NCBI GenBank assembly: GCA_020161535.1
Contig: JAIUNW010000001.1
Location: forward strand, 496,001-560,000
Source of the DNA: Bacteroidota bacterium
GTDB taxonomy: Bacteria; Bacteroidota; Bacteroidia; Chitinophagales; Chitinophagaceae
Length of the DNA stretch: 64,000 nt
Direction of reading: 5' to 3'
In this document: piece by piece, positions 7,807 through 18,449 of the stretch
Layout: every line of letters begins with the position of its first letter
Numbering within the stretch: position 1 is the stretch's first letter
The notes under the pieces: generated by a model
Seen by the model: the letters and a program-made list of their open reading frames with translations, nothing else
Database searches by the model: none
What the model was told of the DNA's origin: nothing
Position numbers and translations under genes: made by a program

Positions 7807-10800
7807 CTGAAAAAACTACTCTCCATAATTGGTTACATATTGCTGTCGCTGCTGCTATTGGTGGTGCTGGTCTATTTCCTATTGCAAACAACCCCGGTTC
7901 AAAACTACCTGGCCCGGCAAGCCGCCAACCGCTTGTCGAGCGCACTCAAAACGGAAGTGAAGGTATCGCATATTGACCTTGCTTTTTTCAACACCCTCGA
8001 ATTGAAAGGCACCCTGGTTCGGGACCAGCAAAAAGACACCCTGTTGTACGCCGGCACCTTAAAAGTAAATATAACCGACTGGTTTTTTTTCAAAGACAAG
8101 GCTGAACTCAAATATATCGGGCTGGAAAATACCCTGGTTCACCTGCACCGTCGCGATTCCGTTTGGAACTACCAGTTCCTGATCGACTATTTTTCGGGGC
8201 CTTCCACCGGCAAGTCGAACAACCCGATTGAACTCTCCGTCAAAAATGTCGATTTTAAAAACATCCGCGTTTTGCAGGAAGATGAATGGCGCGGCGAAAA
8301 CATGGGCCTCACGCTGTCATCGCTTGCACTCGAAACAGAAACCTTCGATCTCCACCAGAAAAACATCCACATTAAAAGCCTGGTGTTGTACCAGCCGGTT
8401 TTTTCCATTTATAATTATACGGGCTATCGACCGCCCCGGGTCTTTGCCAGTAACGATAGTATTCCACCGAATGACCCGGCGCACCTGCGTTGGAACCCGG
8501 GCAATTGGAATTTGCGCATCAATAACCTCGTCATCAACAACGGATCGTTTAGAAACGATGTAAAAACCGATCGGGCGCCGTATTACTATTTTGATGGCGC
8601 TCATTTTCAATGGAGCAAAATCAATGCGCGGTTTAGCGAGCTGGCCTTTGTAAATGACACCCTCAAAGCCAATATAGACCTGTCTACCGTAGAGCGTTCT
8701 GGCTTCAATGTTAAACTACTCAAAGCCAATTTGCGCTTTTATCCGGAAGCGATGGAGTTCAAGCAACTCGATATCCGTACCAATCGTAGTCACCTGCGGA
8801 ATGCTTTCGCCATGCGGTACAAGACCTTCGACGACATGAGCGACTTTATTGAAAAAGTGGTGCTCGACGGACAATTCACCGATGCGGTTATACATAGCAG
8901 TGATATCGCTTATTTCGCCCCTGAACTGGCGAATTGGGATAAGGTGATTAATATAACGGGTAAGGCAAAAGGCACTATCAGCGACTTGAAAGGCGACAAT
9001 GTGAAAGTAACGGCGGGACAGAATACCTTTCTCAACGGCGACTTTCGATTAACCGGTCTTCCGGATATTGAAAAAACCTATATTGATTTTACGGCCAATG
9101 ATTTTCGCACCACCTATGCCGACGCCGTTCGCTTTCTGCCCGGCATTGCTGATCTTACCGAACTAGACCTGCCAAAACTCGAGTTCCTAAAATTCAAAGG
9201 AAGCTTTACCGGTTTCATTCGCGACTTTGTTACGTATGGTAGTATCGAAACGGCATTAGGCACCCTGGCCACCGATGTGAACATGAAAATTCCTGTCAAA
9301 GGAATACCTACCTACCAGGGCCGGTTGAGTACCGAAGATTTTCAACTGGGCAATTTTGTAAAGAACAACCAACTGGGGCATGTGGCTTTTGAAGGCGATG
9401 TTACAGGCAAGGGTTTCACCATGAATAACAACCTGGATGCCACGCTCAAAGGCAATATACCTTTTATCGAATACAACGACTATCACTACAAAGATATCGT
9501 GGTTGATGGTCGCCTGGCGAAAAAGAAATTCAATGGTAATGTGGTGGTAAATGACGAGCACCTGGAAGCCACCCTCCGCGGATTGGTGGACTTCTCTGGC
9601 AAAGTACCTTTGTTCGATTTCGAAGCATTGGTCAACACAGCCAACTTGCATTCCCTGCATTTTACCCGCGATGAGGTTGATTTCAACGGCAATTTCAATG
9701 TAAATTTTTCCGGCAATACCATCGACAATTTTATTGGTACGGCCCGGATCAGCGATGCCTCTGTTTTCAAGAACGGCCAAAAAATATCGTTCGACTCCTT
9801 GTATGTTGAATCGTCGGTGCAGGACAAAGGCTATAAGACCATCAACGTACAAAGCAATGAGTTCGACGCAGTGCTGGCCGGCGAATTCAATATCAGTTCT
9901 TTGCCCGATGCATTTCAAACTTTCCTCAACCGCTACTACCCCAGTTATATCGCGGCCTCCAAAAAGAAAGTGTACAATAATTTCAGCTTTTCGATTGTAA
10001 CCAGAAAAGTAGATGACTACCTCGACTTGCTCGACAAAAGATTTAAAGGCTTTAACTACACCACGCTGAATGGACGCGTCAATACGCGTGAAAATATTTT
10101 CGACCTCGATGCCGAAGTGCCGCAGTTTAGTTATAAAAACCTTGCCTTTTCTGATATAAAATTCGAAGGTCGTGGCACCTATGATTCGCTGGTGGTAAAG
10201 TCGACCGTAGGTGATATTTTCGTGAACGACAGCTTGCATTTTCCCGGCACGCAGTTGTCGGTCGTTGCCGGCAATGACATGTCGAAGGTGAATATTCGCA
10301 CCAGCGCCAACCAAACCTTGAACAGTGCCAATATTTCGGGGCGGGTTCAAACCCTGAAAGACGGCGTGCGCGTTCTTTTCGATCCTTCTCATTTCGACAT
10401 CAATAACAAACAGTGGACCATCGACAAGGGCGGCGAATTGATTCTCAGTCGCGAACTGGTTACCAGCGACGGGGTCCGGATATTCAGCGCCGACCAGGAA
10501 ATATTATTAAGCTCAGTTCCGTCGTCGGTCGGCAAAGGCAATGACCTGAAAATTGACCTGAAAAAAATAAACATCGGCGACTTCACACCCTTCTTTGTGA
10601 AAAGCAATCGTTTCGAAGGCTTGCTCACCGGCAGCATCGATGTGGTTGATCCTTTTGGCAACCTGCAAGTGGAGGCAGAAGCACGTGCGGAGCAATTCAG
10701 GATGGACAATGACTCGATCGGAGCCGTAGCGCTGAACAGCAGCTATAACAACAATACAGGCAAAGTACAGTTTAAAGCAAATGCCGTAAACCCCAACTAC

Positions 10801-12612
10801 AATTTTGATATCGCCGGATTGGTCAATACCAAAGACAGTTTATCGGATGCGATCGATATCACGACCAACCTCAAAGACACTAAAATCGATTTGCTGCAAC
10901 AATACCTCACCAGCATTTTCAGTAAGATTGAAGGCAAAGCATCGGGGCAATTGCGCATAGTGGGCGATCCCAGTTCATTGAAATATTTGGGTGATTTGAC
11001 CTTGCAAGACGGCGGGCTACGCGTTGCTTATACCAAAGTGTATTATAAAATACCCACGGCAAAAGTTAGTTTCACCGATGGCCTGATTGATTTCGGACAG
11101 TTACAGATTCAAGATACCCTTGGCAACAAAGGACAAATCCTCGAAGGAAAATTATACCACAACAATTTTAAAGACATGATGTTCGACTTCCACATACAGT
11201 CGAACCGCCTGCTCCTGCTCAATACGACAGCCGCTGATAATGATCTATTTTATGGCAATGTAATTGGTCGGGCCGACATGACTTTTAACGGTCCGCAGCA
11301 CGACATGGCTATGAATATCAGGGGTGAACCAACCGACAGCTCAAAAGTTTTCATCGCCACAAAAACCAGTCGCGAGAGTGCCGATGCAGACTTCATCGTG
11401 TGGAAACAGTACGGTAAGGAGATGGTCGATATTCGTCCATATGACCAGGAATCCAACCTCACGGTTTCGCTCGATATCACGGCCAATAACAAGGCCACCG
11501 TGTATATGATCATCGATGAAATGACCGGTGACATCATTCAAGCCCGCGGTAACGGCAACTTGAAAATGAAAGTGGGCACCAACGAAAATTTCACCATGAA
11601 TGGTCGATACGAAATTGAAAGTGGTTATTATAATTTCAATTTCCAGGCAGGTCGGAAAACCTTCAAGCTGATGCCCGACCGAAACAATTATATCTCCTGG
11701 ACCGGCGATCCCTATGAAGCAGTGTTGAAGATAGATGCCCTTTACGAAGCCGACAATGTACGTTTCAGCGACCTGCTGAGCAGTGGCGGATTCAGTGTTG
11801 TGGATGACAATGTGCGAAAGTTTCGCGGAACGGTGTATGTGATCGCCAACATCACCGACAAACTTTCCTCGCCCAAAATTGGTTTTCAGATCGAACTGCC
11901 TGAGAACAGCGCGATAAAAAATAATTTCGGCGCGCAATCATTGATTGAACTAATCCAGCGCGATGAAAATGAATTGTACAAACAAGTATCCTACCTGATA
12001 TTGTTTAACCAGTTTGGCCCGCTAACGGCCGCAGGTAGCACCACCAACAACGGTAGTGCCATTGCGAATGCGGCGTTTGAAGGCATTGTGGTGAGCAGCA
12101 TTTCCGGTTTCCTGAGCAGCGTGCTCTCCAACCAGTTTACCAAATTGTTCCAGGGCATTTTCAAAGACAAGAACCTGAAAGTAGACCTCAATGCCTCTCT
12201 GTACAGTGGCACCAACCTATCCGGTGTTTCGAACTCGCAGGTGCTTTTGCCCGACCGAACGAATATCGGTTTCATCGTGAGCAAGTCCTACCTCAACGAG
12301 CGACTCACTTTTGTGGTGGGTAGCGCCATCGACTTCGGTATCACGGCCACCCAAACATCCACCTTCCAGTTTCTGCCCGATGTGTCGGCCGAATACAAAC
12401 TAACCCCCGATGGCAAGTTCAGGCTCACCTTTTTCTACCGAAACAGTTGGAGCTACCTGGTATCGAGTAACCTGCAGAGAACCGGCTCGAGTTTGTCGTA
12501 CCGGCGCGAATTTGATCGGCTGGGAGATGTTTTCAGGCGCAAGCGCAAGCAGCAACCCGCCCGGCAGGTGGAGCGCACGGAGGCGGTGTTGGGGAAGGAA
12601 GGCGACGATTGA
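7807..12612 (+). CDS. tamB: TamB-like translocation/assembly module protein (DUF490), non-ATG start
   Basis: A giant envelope protein of about 1600 residues. A single N-terminal transmembrane anchor is followed by long beta-rich AsmA/TamB-type repeats and a typical C-terminal DUF490 end (FGAQSLIELIQRDENELYKQ, LLPDRTNIGFIVSKSYLNER, FFYRN). Such proteins bridge inner and outer membranes and serve barrel-protein assembly or lipid transport. No in-frame ATG exists: a TAG stop lies at 7798-7800 and the first methionine codon is more than 140 codons into the frame. CTG at 7807 gives the expected LKKLLSIIGYILL anchor; TTG at 7840 is the conventional alternative (1590 residues). The gene diverges from iaaA and converges on ribBA across the repeat island. 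Confidence 0.88.
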   Translation: MKKLLSIIGYILLSLLLLVVLVYFLLQTTPVQNYLARQAANRLSSALKTEVKVSHIDLAFFNTLELKGTLVRDQQKDTLLYAGTLKVNITDWFFFKDKAELKYIGLENTLVHLHRRDSVWNYQFLIDYFSGPSTGKSNNPIELSVKNVDFKNIRVLQEDEWRGENMGLTLSSLALETETFDLHQKNIHIKSLVLYQPVFSIYNYTGYRPPRVFASNDSIPPNDPAHLRWNPGNWNLRINNLVINNGSFRNDVKTDRAPYYYFDGAHFQWSKINARFSELAFVNDTLKANIDLSTVERSGFNVKLLKANLRFYPEAMEFKQLDIRTNRSHLRNAFAMRYKTFDDMSDFIEKVVLDGQFTDAVIHSSDIAYFAPELANWDKVINITGKAKGTISDLKGDNVKVTAGQNTFLNGDFRLTGLPDIEKTYIDFTANDFRTTYADAVRFLPGIADLTELDLPKLEFLKFKGSFTGFIRDFVTYGSIETALGTLATDVNMKIPVKGIPTYQGRLSTEDFQLGNFVKNNQLGHVAFEGDVTGKGFTMNNNLDATLKGNIPFIEYNDYHYKDIVVDGRLAKKKFNGNVVVNDEHLEATLRGLVDFSGKVPLFDFEALVNTANLHSLHFTRDEVDFNGNFNVNFSGNTIDNFIGTARISDASVFKNGQKISFDSLYVESSVQDKGYKTINVQSNEFDAVLAGEFNISSLPDAFQTFLNRYYPSYIAASKKKVYNNFSFSIVTRKVDDYLDLLDKRFKGFNYTTLNGRVNTRENIFDLDAEVPQFSYKNLAFSDIKFEGRGTYDSLVVKSTVGDIFVNDSLHFPGTQLSVVAGNDMSKVNIRTSANQTLNSANISGRVQTLKDGVRVLFDPSHFDINNKQWTIDKGGELILSRELVTSDGVRIFSADQEILLSSVPSSVGKGNDLKIDLKKINIGDFTPFFVKSNRFEGLLTGSIDVVDPFGNLQVEAEARAEQFRMDNDSIGAVALNSSYNNNTGKVQFKANAVNPNYNFDIAGLVNTKDSLSDAIDITTNLKDTKIDLLQQYLTSIFSKIEGKASGQLRIVGDPSSLKYLGDLTLQDGGLRVAYTKVYYKIPTAKVSFTDGLIDFGQLQIQDTLGNKGQILEGKLYHNNFKDMMFDFHIQSNRLLLLNTTAADNDLFYGNVIGRADMTFNGPQHDMAMNIRGEPTDSSKVFIATKTSRESADADFIVWKQYGKEMVDIRPYDQESNLTVSLDITANNKATVYMIIDEMTGDIIQARGNGNLKMKVGTNENFTMNGRYEIESGYYNFNFQAGRKTFKLMPDRNNYISWTGDPYEAVLKIDALYEADNVRFSDLLSSGGFSVVDDNVRKFRGTVYVIANITDKLSSPKIGFQIELPENSAIKNNFGAQSLIELIQRDENELYKQVSYLILFNQFGPLTAAGSTTNNGSAIANAAFEGIVVSSISGFLSSVLSNQFTKLFQGIFKDKNLKVDLNASLYSGTNLSGVSNSQVLLPDRTNIGFIVSKSYLNERLTFVVGSAIDFGITATQTSTFQFLPDVSAEYKLTPDGKFRLTFFYRNSWSYLVSSNLQRTGSSLSYRREFDRLGDVFRRKRKQQPARQVERTEAVLGKEGDD

Positions 12613-12755
12613 GAGAGACCGCGGTGGTTTCGCGCGGCGTTGTTTTAAGTTATTTCTCGCAGACTGTTTCTCGCAGTGTTGTATTTAATTTCGCACAAAG
12701 TCTTTTTTAATTTATTTCTCGCTGAGTTGTTTCTCGCAGCGTTGTTTCTCGCAGC

Positions 12756-12806
12756 GTTGTTTCTCGCAGAGACCGCAGGGGAACAGAGATTTTTTTATTT
12801 ATTGTT
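12756..12806 (+). repeat. 51-bp direct repeat, copy 1
   Basis: Identical base for base to 12905-12955, at an offset of 149 bases. The core TTTCTCGCAGAGACCGCAGG is followed by a T-rich tail. Confidence 0.85.
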
Positions 12807-12904
12807 TGCGTAGTTTTTTTTCACTGAGGTTTCTTTCTTTTAGTGTTGTTTCTTCTTGCATTGCTTGGTACGGAGTCGTTTCACATGGAGTAGTTTCGCA
12901 CGGA

Positions 12905-12955
12905 GTTGTTTCTCGCAGAGACCGCAGGGGAACAGAGATTTTTTTATTTATTGTT
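12905..12955 (+). repeat. 51-bp direct repeat, copy 2
   Basis: Exact second copy of 12756-12806. Its first half also pairs with the inverted copy at 13299-13324. Confidence 0.85.
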
Positions 12956-13373
12956 AGTGTTGTTATTGTATTAGGAAATAAGTTTTTGGTAAAAATTTTT
13001 GTCGTTGCTCCTTGATGGGCCGTAGAAGAATTAATTTTGGAAGCGACAAATTGTTACCACCGCAATGTTCATTCTTTGTTATACTGCAACCTTGTTTTTT
13101 GCAAAAGCAATTGTGTTCAGCAGGCGCAAGAAGAAATAAAGTTTTTTTCAATTATATCTCTATTCCTTAATGATCTCCGTGTGAACTTACTCTGAGAGAA
13201 ACAATCATCTCTAGTTAGGAGCAAATAAGTCATTGCAAAAGCACGCACGCTATTAATACGTACACAGAGGAACAAAGAATTCTACTACTAATATCTTTGT
13301 TCCCCTGCGGTCTCTGCGAGAAACACCTCCGCGCGAAATAAACCAACTCCGCGCGAAACCACCGCGGTCTCTC

Positions 13374-14567
13374 CTACAGCGTATGACCCAACTTATCTTT
13401 CTTCGTTTGCAAGTACCGCTCATTGTACTCATTCGGCTTCACCTTGATCGGCACCGACTCCACGATCTCCAACCCATATCCAATCAGGCCGGCGCGTTTG
13501 CGGGGGTTGTTGCTGATCAGGCGCAGTTGGGTCACGTTCAGGTAGCGTAAGATTTGCGCACCCACCCCATAATCGCGCTTATCCATTGGAAAGCCGAGAT
13601 GGAGATTGGCTTCTACCGTATCCATACCTTCTTCTTGCAGTTTGTAGGCGCGAAGTTTATTCATCAGACCAATGCCGCGGCCCTCCTGGTTCATATACAA
13701 TACCACGCCGCGGCCTTCGGCTTCCACCATTTGCAGGGCTTTGTGCAATTGTTCGCCACAGTCGCAGCGCAGCGAGCCCAGGATGTCGCCGGTGAAACAG
13801 GACGAGTGTACACGCACCAGAACGGGTTCGTCTTTAGCCCACTCTCCTTTAACCAGGGCGATATGTTCGTTTTGGGTATGTTTTTCGCGAAAGGCGATCA
13901 TTTTGAAATGGCCGTATTTGGTGGGCATATCCACCCGAACCACTTCGTCGATCAGGCTATCGCGCTTGAGCCGGTATTCGATCAGGTCTTTGGTCGATAC
14001 CAGTTTCATATCAAATTTTTTCGCCATGAGCTCCAACTGCGGCAGGCGGGCCATGGTGCCGTCTTCGTTGAGGATCTCCACCAGTACGCCGGCGGGCTCC
14101 AGACCGGCAAGCCGGGCCAGGTCGCAGGTGGCTTCGGTATGTCCGGCTCTTCGCAATACCCCCCCTTTCTTCGCGCGAAGCGGAAAAATATGACCCGGTC
14201 TACCCAAGTCGGATGGTTTGGTGGCGGGGTCGATCAGGGCTTGTACGGTTTTGGCCCGGTCGCTGGCCGAAATGCCGGTGGTACAGCCATGTCCCAACAG
14301 GTCGACCGACACCGTGAAGGCGGTTTCATGTAAGGCAGTATTGGCATTGACCATCATATCGAGCCCCAACTCGTCGCAACGGTCTTCTATCAAGGGGGCG
14401 CAGATGAGTCCGCGGCCCTCCTTACTCATAAAATTGATGACATCGGGGGTTACAAAACGGGCGGCAATAACGAAATCTCCCTCATTTTCACGGTCTTCGT
14501 CGTCCACAACAATGATCATTTTGCCCTGGCGGATCGCTTCAATAGCGTCTTCAATCGGATCCAACAT
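13374..14567 (-). CDS. ribBA: Bifunctional 3,4-dihydroxy-2-butanone-4-phosphate synthase / GTP cyclohydrolase II
   Basis: Catalyses both entry steps of riboflavin synthesis in the cytosol: ribulose 5-phosphate to dihydroxybutanone phosphate (N-terminal half) and GTP to the pyrimidine intermediate (C-terminal half). The 397-residue length is typical. RibB motifs: [13 protein letters not shown] near residue 20 and GRPGHIFPL near 143. RibA motifs: the zinc site [15 protein letters not shown] near 258 and NQEGRGIGL near 294. The start MLDPIEDAI is standard. No FMN riboswitch is recognisable in the 173 bases upstream, and no other riboflavin gene is in the window. Confidence 0.96.
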   Translation of the reverse strand: MLDPIEDAIEAIRQGKMIIVVDDEDRENEGDFVIAARFVTPDVINFMSKEGRGLICAPLIEDRCDELGLDMMVNANTALHETAFTVSVDLLGHGCTTGISASDRAKTVQALIDPATKPSDLGRPGHIFPLRAKKGGVLRRAGHTEATCDLARLAGLEPAGVLVEILNEDGTMARLPQLELMAKKFDMKLVSTKDLIEYRLKRDSLIDEVVRVDMPTKYGHFKMIAFREKHTQNEHIALVKGEWAKDEPVLVRVHSSCFTGDILGSLRCDCGEQLHKALQMVEAEGRGVVLYMNQEGRGIGLMNKLRAYKLQEEGMDTVEANLHLGFPMDKRDYGVGAQILRYLNVTQLRLISNNPRKRAGLIGYGLEIVESVPIKVKPNEYNERYLQTKKDKLGHTL

Positions 14568-14740
14568 GAACTCTTATTTATTCAAAATTAATGATTTACT
14601 GACCGGTAAATGGCATTTCAGGCCAAATCGGATTTCAGGGCGGCAAAGCAGCACCAGAAATGTTAATATTGTCTTAACGCTTGCGCCGTATAATTCTTTT
14701 TCTTTGCACCCAGAACAGCTAACACAGAAACACACAATTT

Positions 14741-17700
14741 ATGATCAAGCGCGTAATTGAGAGTCTCCTTCTTTTATTCATGCCCTTCTTGCTGGTAGCC
14801 CAGGTAACCACCGGTACCATTGTCGGCACCATCAAAGGAACCGACGGAAAAGGCCTGGCAGGCGCCAGCATTGAAGCCGTTCACGTGCCCTCTGGCACCC
14901 GGTACAAAACCGCTTCTATGGGCGAAGGCCGGTTTACCTTGCCCTCCCTGCGGGTCGGCGGACCTTACAAAGTCACTGTAACATTTGTTGGCTTTGGCGA
15001 ACAAAGCTTAACCGACTTAACTGTTCAGTTGGGTGAACCCACCCGGGCAGATTTCACTTTAGAAAACAGCAGCAAAGAACTAACCGAGGTGGTGGTTGCG
15101 GGCGCTCGCAAGGGTAGCCTGATCACCAAAGACAAAAAAGGCGCGTCGACCAATATCAACCGGCGAACCCTGGCGTCGATGCCTACCCTCAGCCGAAGCC
15201 TGACCGATTTCACCCGGTTAACGCCGCAATCGAACGGCACATCGTTCGGCGGACAAGACAACCGTTTTATCAACCTGACCATTGATGGTTCCATCTTCAA
15301 TAACTCATTTGGTTTGCAAGCCCTGCCAGGTAGCCAGACCAACTCTACCCCTATTTCACTCGACGCGATTGAAGAGATTCAAGTGAACGTGTCGCCCTAT
15401 AGCTTGCGCGATGCTGGTTTTACCGGTGCCTCTATCAACGCGGTAACGCGTAGTGGAACAAATACCTTGCATGGCAGCGCCTTCTATAACAATCGTAACG
15501 AAGGACTGGTAGGCACCAAAGCCGGTAAAGACGGCAAGGTGAATGTGGTAACCAATTCTTTTGATGTAAAACAATTTGGTGCCAGCATCGGCGGACCGAT
15601 CATCAAGAACAAACTGTTCTTCTTTGCCAACTATGAAGCAGAGCGCCGTTCTGATCCGGGTACTTCTTATGTGGCTGACAACGGTTCCAATACCGGTGGT
15701 GCCAACGTAACCCAGGTAAAGAAGTCTGACCTGGATGAATTGTCTGACTTCCTCGCCAAAAATTTCAGTTATACAACCGGCCCCTATGAAGGGTATAGCC
15801 TGCTCACCAAGAGCGACAAAGGCCTTGTTAAGTTTGACTGGAACATCAACGACAAACACAAACTGAGCATCCGGGGTAATATCCTGAAATCAGTTCGTGA
15901 TGTGCCTGCCAGCAGCTCTGGTTCTATTACGTCTTCGGTTGGTCGTCGTGATAATATCTACGCGATGACCTATGCCAATACAAACTATAAGATCCACAAC
16001 GATATCTACTCCGGTATCATGCAGTTGAACAGCCGCCTGAGCAGCAAGCTGAACAATGATATGATCTTTGGTTTTACGGCCAACCGCGATTACCGCGAAG
16101 CCCTGGCCGGCAGCATGCCAACCATTGATATCCTGAACCCAAGAATTACCGGTTACAATTACATCACTTTTGGTTCAGAAGCCTTCACGCCCAACAATAT
16201 GCTGAACACCAACACCTGGCAGTTCAGTGATAACATGACTTATTATGCCAACAAGCATACGTTAAGTTTTGGGGTGAACTTTGAATCATTCAAATACTTC
16301 AACCAGTTTACGCCAACCATTAACGGTCAGTATGTGTTTGACAGCCTCGGTTCTTTTTACGCTGCTGCCAATGCATTTTTGGCCGATCCCACCCTTACTA
16401 CCAGTCCGGTCAATGTACGTCGCTATGCGCTGAGCTATAGCAACCTTGAAGGGGGTGCTTTGTGGGCTGCCGTTACAAAAGCAAGAAACCTTGGTTTCTA
16501 TATCCAGGATGAGGTAACCATTGAACAACGCCTGAACGTTACCTATGGTGTTCGTTTTGATATTCCATTCTTCAGCGGATCTGGTTACACCAATACCGAA
16601 GTGGATGGCATGACCTTCGTGAATGAACGCGGAGATCCTACTACCTTGAGCACGTCTAAACTGCCTACTGCCAAACTGATGATTTCGCCGCGCGTTGGCT
16701 TTAATTATGATGTGGATGGCACACGCAGAACACAGATTCGGGGTGGTATGGGCCTGTTTGCTGGTCGCCCGGCCTTTGTGTGGATCAGCAACCAAATGGG
16801 CAACAACGGTATGCAGAGTGGATCCATCAGCATTGATAATACCACGGCCTATCCGTTTAGCACCGATCCCAAAGCACATATACCGGCCACCAATCCGGGA
16901 ACACCTGCTTCTTCTTATAATATTGCTACCACCCAACGCGATTTCCGCTTTCCACAAGTGTTTCGTACCAACCTGGCAGTTGACCAGCGGATCGGCTCAC
17001 TGGTGGCAACAGCAGAACTTATGTTTACGCAAAGTGTCAGCAATGTGTATTATTACAACGCCAACCTGAAACCCGCTACTGAAACTTTCAATGGCCCAGA
17101 TAACCGCCCGCATTATTCTACATTTAATACAACCACCGGTGCCGTACTCAGTGGATCGGCATTTAACAATGCCGCCCGGGTGAATCCGAAAATCACCGAT
17201 GCGACCGTGTTGAAAAGTGGTCCCTACGGACAATCCTTTATGGCCACCATCAAAATTGAGAAGCCAATGCGGGCACAAGGTTTTGGGTATATGATTGCCT
17301 ACAACTTTGGTCGCTCTCGTGATTTTGTAAGTGCAGGATCTATCGCCAGCAGTTCCTGGACGGGTAACAAAACCGTTTACGGAAACAACAACCCAACCCT
17401 AGCCTTCAGCGACAATGACCTGCGTCATCGCATCATTGGTAACGTAAGTTTCCGCAAAGAATTCGCCAAAGCCATTGCTTTGCAAATTAGTTTGTTTGCA
17501 CAATCGCAAAACCAGGGTCGGGTATCATATGCTTACAGCGGCGACATGAATGGCGATGGCATTTCAGGCAATGACCTGATTTATATTCCGCGCAACACCA
17601 GCGAAATGCAATTCCAAACCTATACAGTGGGAAGCGGTTCATCGGCCACTACTTTCACCGCCGCGCAACAAACTGCTGCCTGGGAAAAATTCATCTCACA

Positions 17701-18067
17701 AGATGGTTACCTGAGCGAACACCGTGGTGAATACGCCGGTCGCAACGGCCTGAACCTCCCCATGGTAACTCGCTTTGACCTGAACGCAATGTTGGAATTC
17801 TTCCGCACCATCGGTGGCCAGCGCCATACCATTCAATTGCGGATGGATGTATTCAACGTAGGCAACCTGATCAACCATGCCTGGGGTGTGGGATATGTGA
17901 TGAATACTACCACACCGCTGGCTGCGCGTGGTTATAACCCAGCCACTGGCGTTCCGATTTTCCGCATGAATGCGGTGAACAACAGTCTTGATTATACAAC
18001 TACCCGCCGCAGTGCAGCGTTGATCGATGTATGGCAAGCGCAGTGGGGTATTCGGTATATTTTCTAA
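14741..18067 (+). CDS. Oar-type TonB-dependent receptor with carboxypeptidase-like N-terminal domain
   Basis: A 1108-residue outer membrane protein. Signal peptide at residues 1-21 (ending FLLVAQ), then a CarboxypepD_reg-like Ig domain at 25-110 (GTIVGTIKGTDGKGLAGASI), a plug at about 120-240 (LTRLTPQSNG, FGGQDNRF, AITRSGTN-like INAVTRSGTN) and a long barrel ending in an aromatic residue (GIRYIF). The Oar/OmpA-related receptors of Bacteroidota and myxobacteria share this layout. The cargo is unknown; no SusD partner follows, so a SusC role is unlikely. It diverges from ribBA and is followed by a strong terminator, so it appears to be a single-gene unit. Confidence 0.9.
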   Translation: MIKRVIESLLLLFMPFLLVAQVTTGTIVGTIKGTDGKGLAGASIEAVHVPSGTRYKTASMGEGRFTLPSLRVGGPYKVTVTFVGFGEQSLTDLTVQLGEPTRADFTLENSSKELTEVVVAGARKGSLITKDKKGASTNINRRTLASMPTLSRSLTDFTRLTPQSNGTSFGGQDNRFINLTIDGSIFNNSFGLQALPGSQTNSTPISLDAIEEIQVNVSPYSLRDAGFTGASINAVTRSGTNTLHGSAFYNNRNEGLVGTKAGKDGKVNVVTNSFDVKQFGASIGGPIIKNKLFFFANYEAERRSDPGTSYVADNGSNTGGANVTQVKKSDLDELSDFLAKNFSYTTGPYEGYSLLTKSDKGLVKFDWNINDKHKLSIRGNILKSVRDVPASSSGSITSSVGRRDNIYAMTYANTNYKIHNDIYSGIMQLNSRLSSKLNNDMIFGFTANRDYREALAGSMPTIDILNPRITGYNYITFGSEAFTPNNMLNTNTWQFSDNMTYYANKHTLSFGVNFESFKYFNQFTPTINGQYVFDSLGSFYAAANAFLADPTLTTSPVNVRRYALSYSNLEGGALWAAVTKARNLGFYIQDEVTIEQRLNVTYGVRFDIPFFSGSGYTNTEVDGMTFVNERGDPTTLSTSKLPTAKLMISPRVGFNYDVDGTRRTQIRGGMGLFAGRPAFVWISNQMGNNGMQSGSISIDNTTAYPFSTDPKAHIPATNPGTPASSYNIATTQRDFRFPQVFRTNLAVDQRIGSLVATAELMFTQSVSNVYYYNANLKPATETFNGPDNRPHYSTFNTTTGAVLSGSAFNNAARVNPKITDATVLKSGPYGQSFMATIKIEKPMRAQGFGYMIAYNFGRSRDFVSAGSIASSSWTGNKTVYGNNNPTLAFSDNDLRHRIIGNVSFRKEFAKAIALQISLFAQSQNQGRVSYAYSGDMNGDGISGNDLIYIPRNTSEMQFQTYTVGSGSSATTFTAAQQTAAWEKFISQDGYLSEHRGEYAGRNGLNLPMVTRFDLNAMLEFFRTIGGQRHTIQLRMDVFNVGNLINHAWGVGYVMNTTTPLAARGYNPATGVPIFRMNAVNNSLDYTTTRRSAALIDVWQAQWGIRYIF

Positions 18068-18123
18068 GACGGGTATTTGTTCTAAGAAACGCAATAAACA
18101 AAGTGTAAACCGTTACAAAATAC

Positions 18124-18166
18124 AATGGTCGCCACAGATGAAAATCAACTGTGGCGACCATTTTTC
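18124..18166 (+). terminator. Rho-independent terminator after the Oar-type receptor
   Basis: A perfect 14-bp stem (18124-18137 with 18149-18162), an 11-base loop and a T-run after the stem, 56 bases past the stop. Confidence 0.88.
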
Positions 18167-18449
18167 GTTTTAGCTTTTGCCGGGGGCGATATGTTTTCGC
18201 AACCGAGTCAAGCTGAATTTGTTTATCACTACAAGAACAGGTTGAATTAGGATGCTGACACTTGACTGCGCAGCATTTTATCAATGCTTACTGACTGCGT
18301 AAAATGGAACCAGACTATTGTTGTGCCGTAACCTTAAGTGAATATGCTGGGTTTTTAAAAGAAGTTGCAGGCCATTTACCAATCTCTTAATCGCTCGTGT
18401 TGAATTTATTCCCCCAGCGTCCAGAGGCCAGTACCTTTAACAAAATGTA
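18167..18449. other. Intergenic stretch with no visible feature
   Basis: Between the terminator and the convergent esterase gene. No credible frame, repeat or RNA structure was recognised. Confidence 0.4.

Larger units (their letters stand above)
12613..13373. repeat. Repeat island filling the whole gap between the tamB and ribBA stops
   Basis: No gene is seen in these 761 bases. The ends carry a perfect 25-bp inverted repeat, 12613-12637 against 13349-13373, which abuts both stop codons exactly. TTTCTCGCAG recurs at 12653, 12667, 12730, 12745, 12760 and 12909. A 51-bp exact direct repeat occupies 12756-12806 and 12905-12955. A 26-bp part of it is inverted at 13299-13324. A short frame at 12806-13015 is only repeat translation. 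Confidence 0.85.

Noticed and set aside
9256..10392. Long antisense frame of 378 codons opposite tamB
   Set aside because: No domain pattern, odd composition, and it mirrors the codon bias of the real plus-strand gene.
12806..13015. Frame of 69 codons in the repeat island
   Set aside because: It is a translation of the repeat units (VVSHGVVSHGVVS) without a start signal.
13554..14333. Antisense frame of 259 codons over ribBA
   Set aside because: ribBA motifs are complete on the other strand.
14568..14740. Possible FMN riboswitch upstream of ribBA
   Set aside because: No conserved RFN element segments could be recognised on the minus strand.
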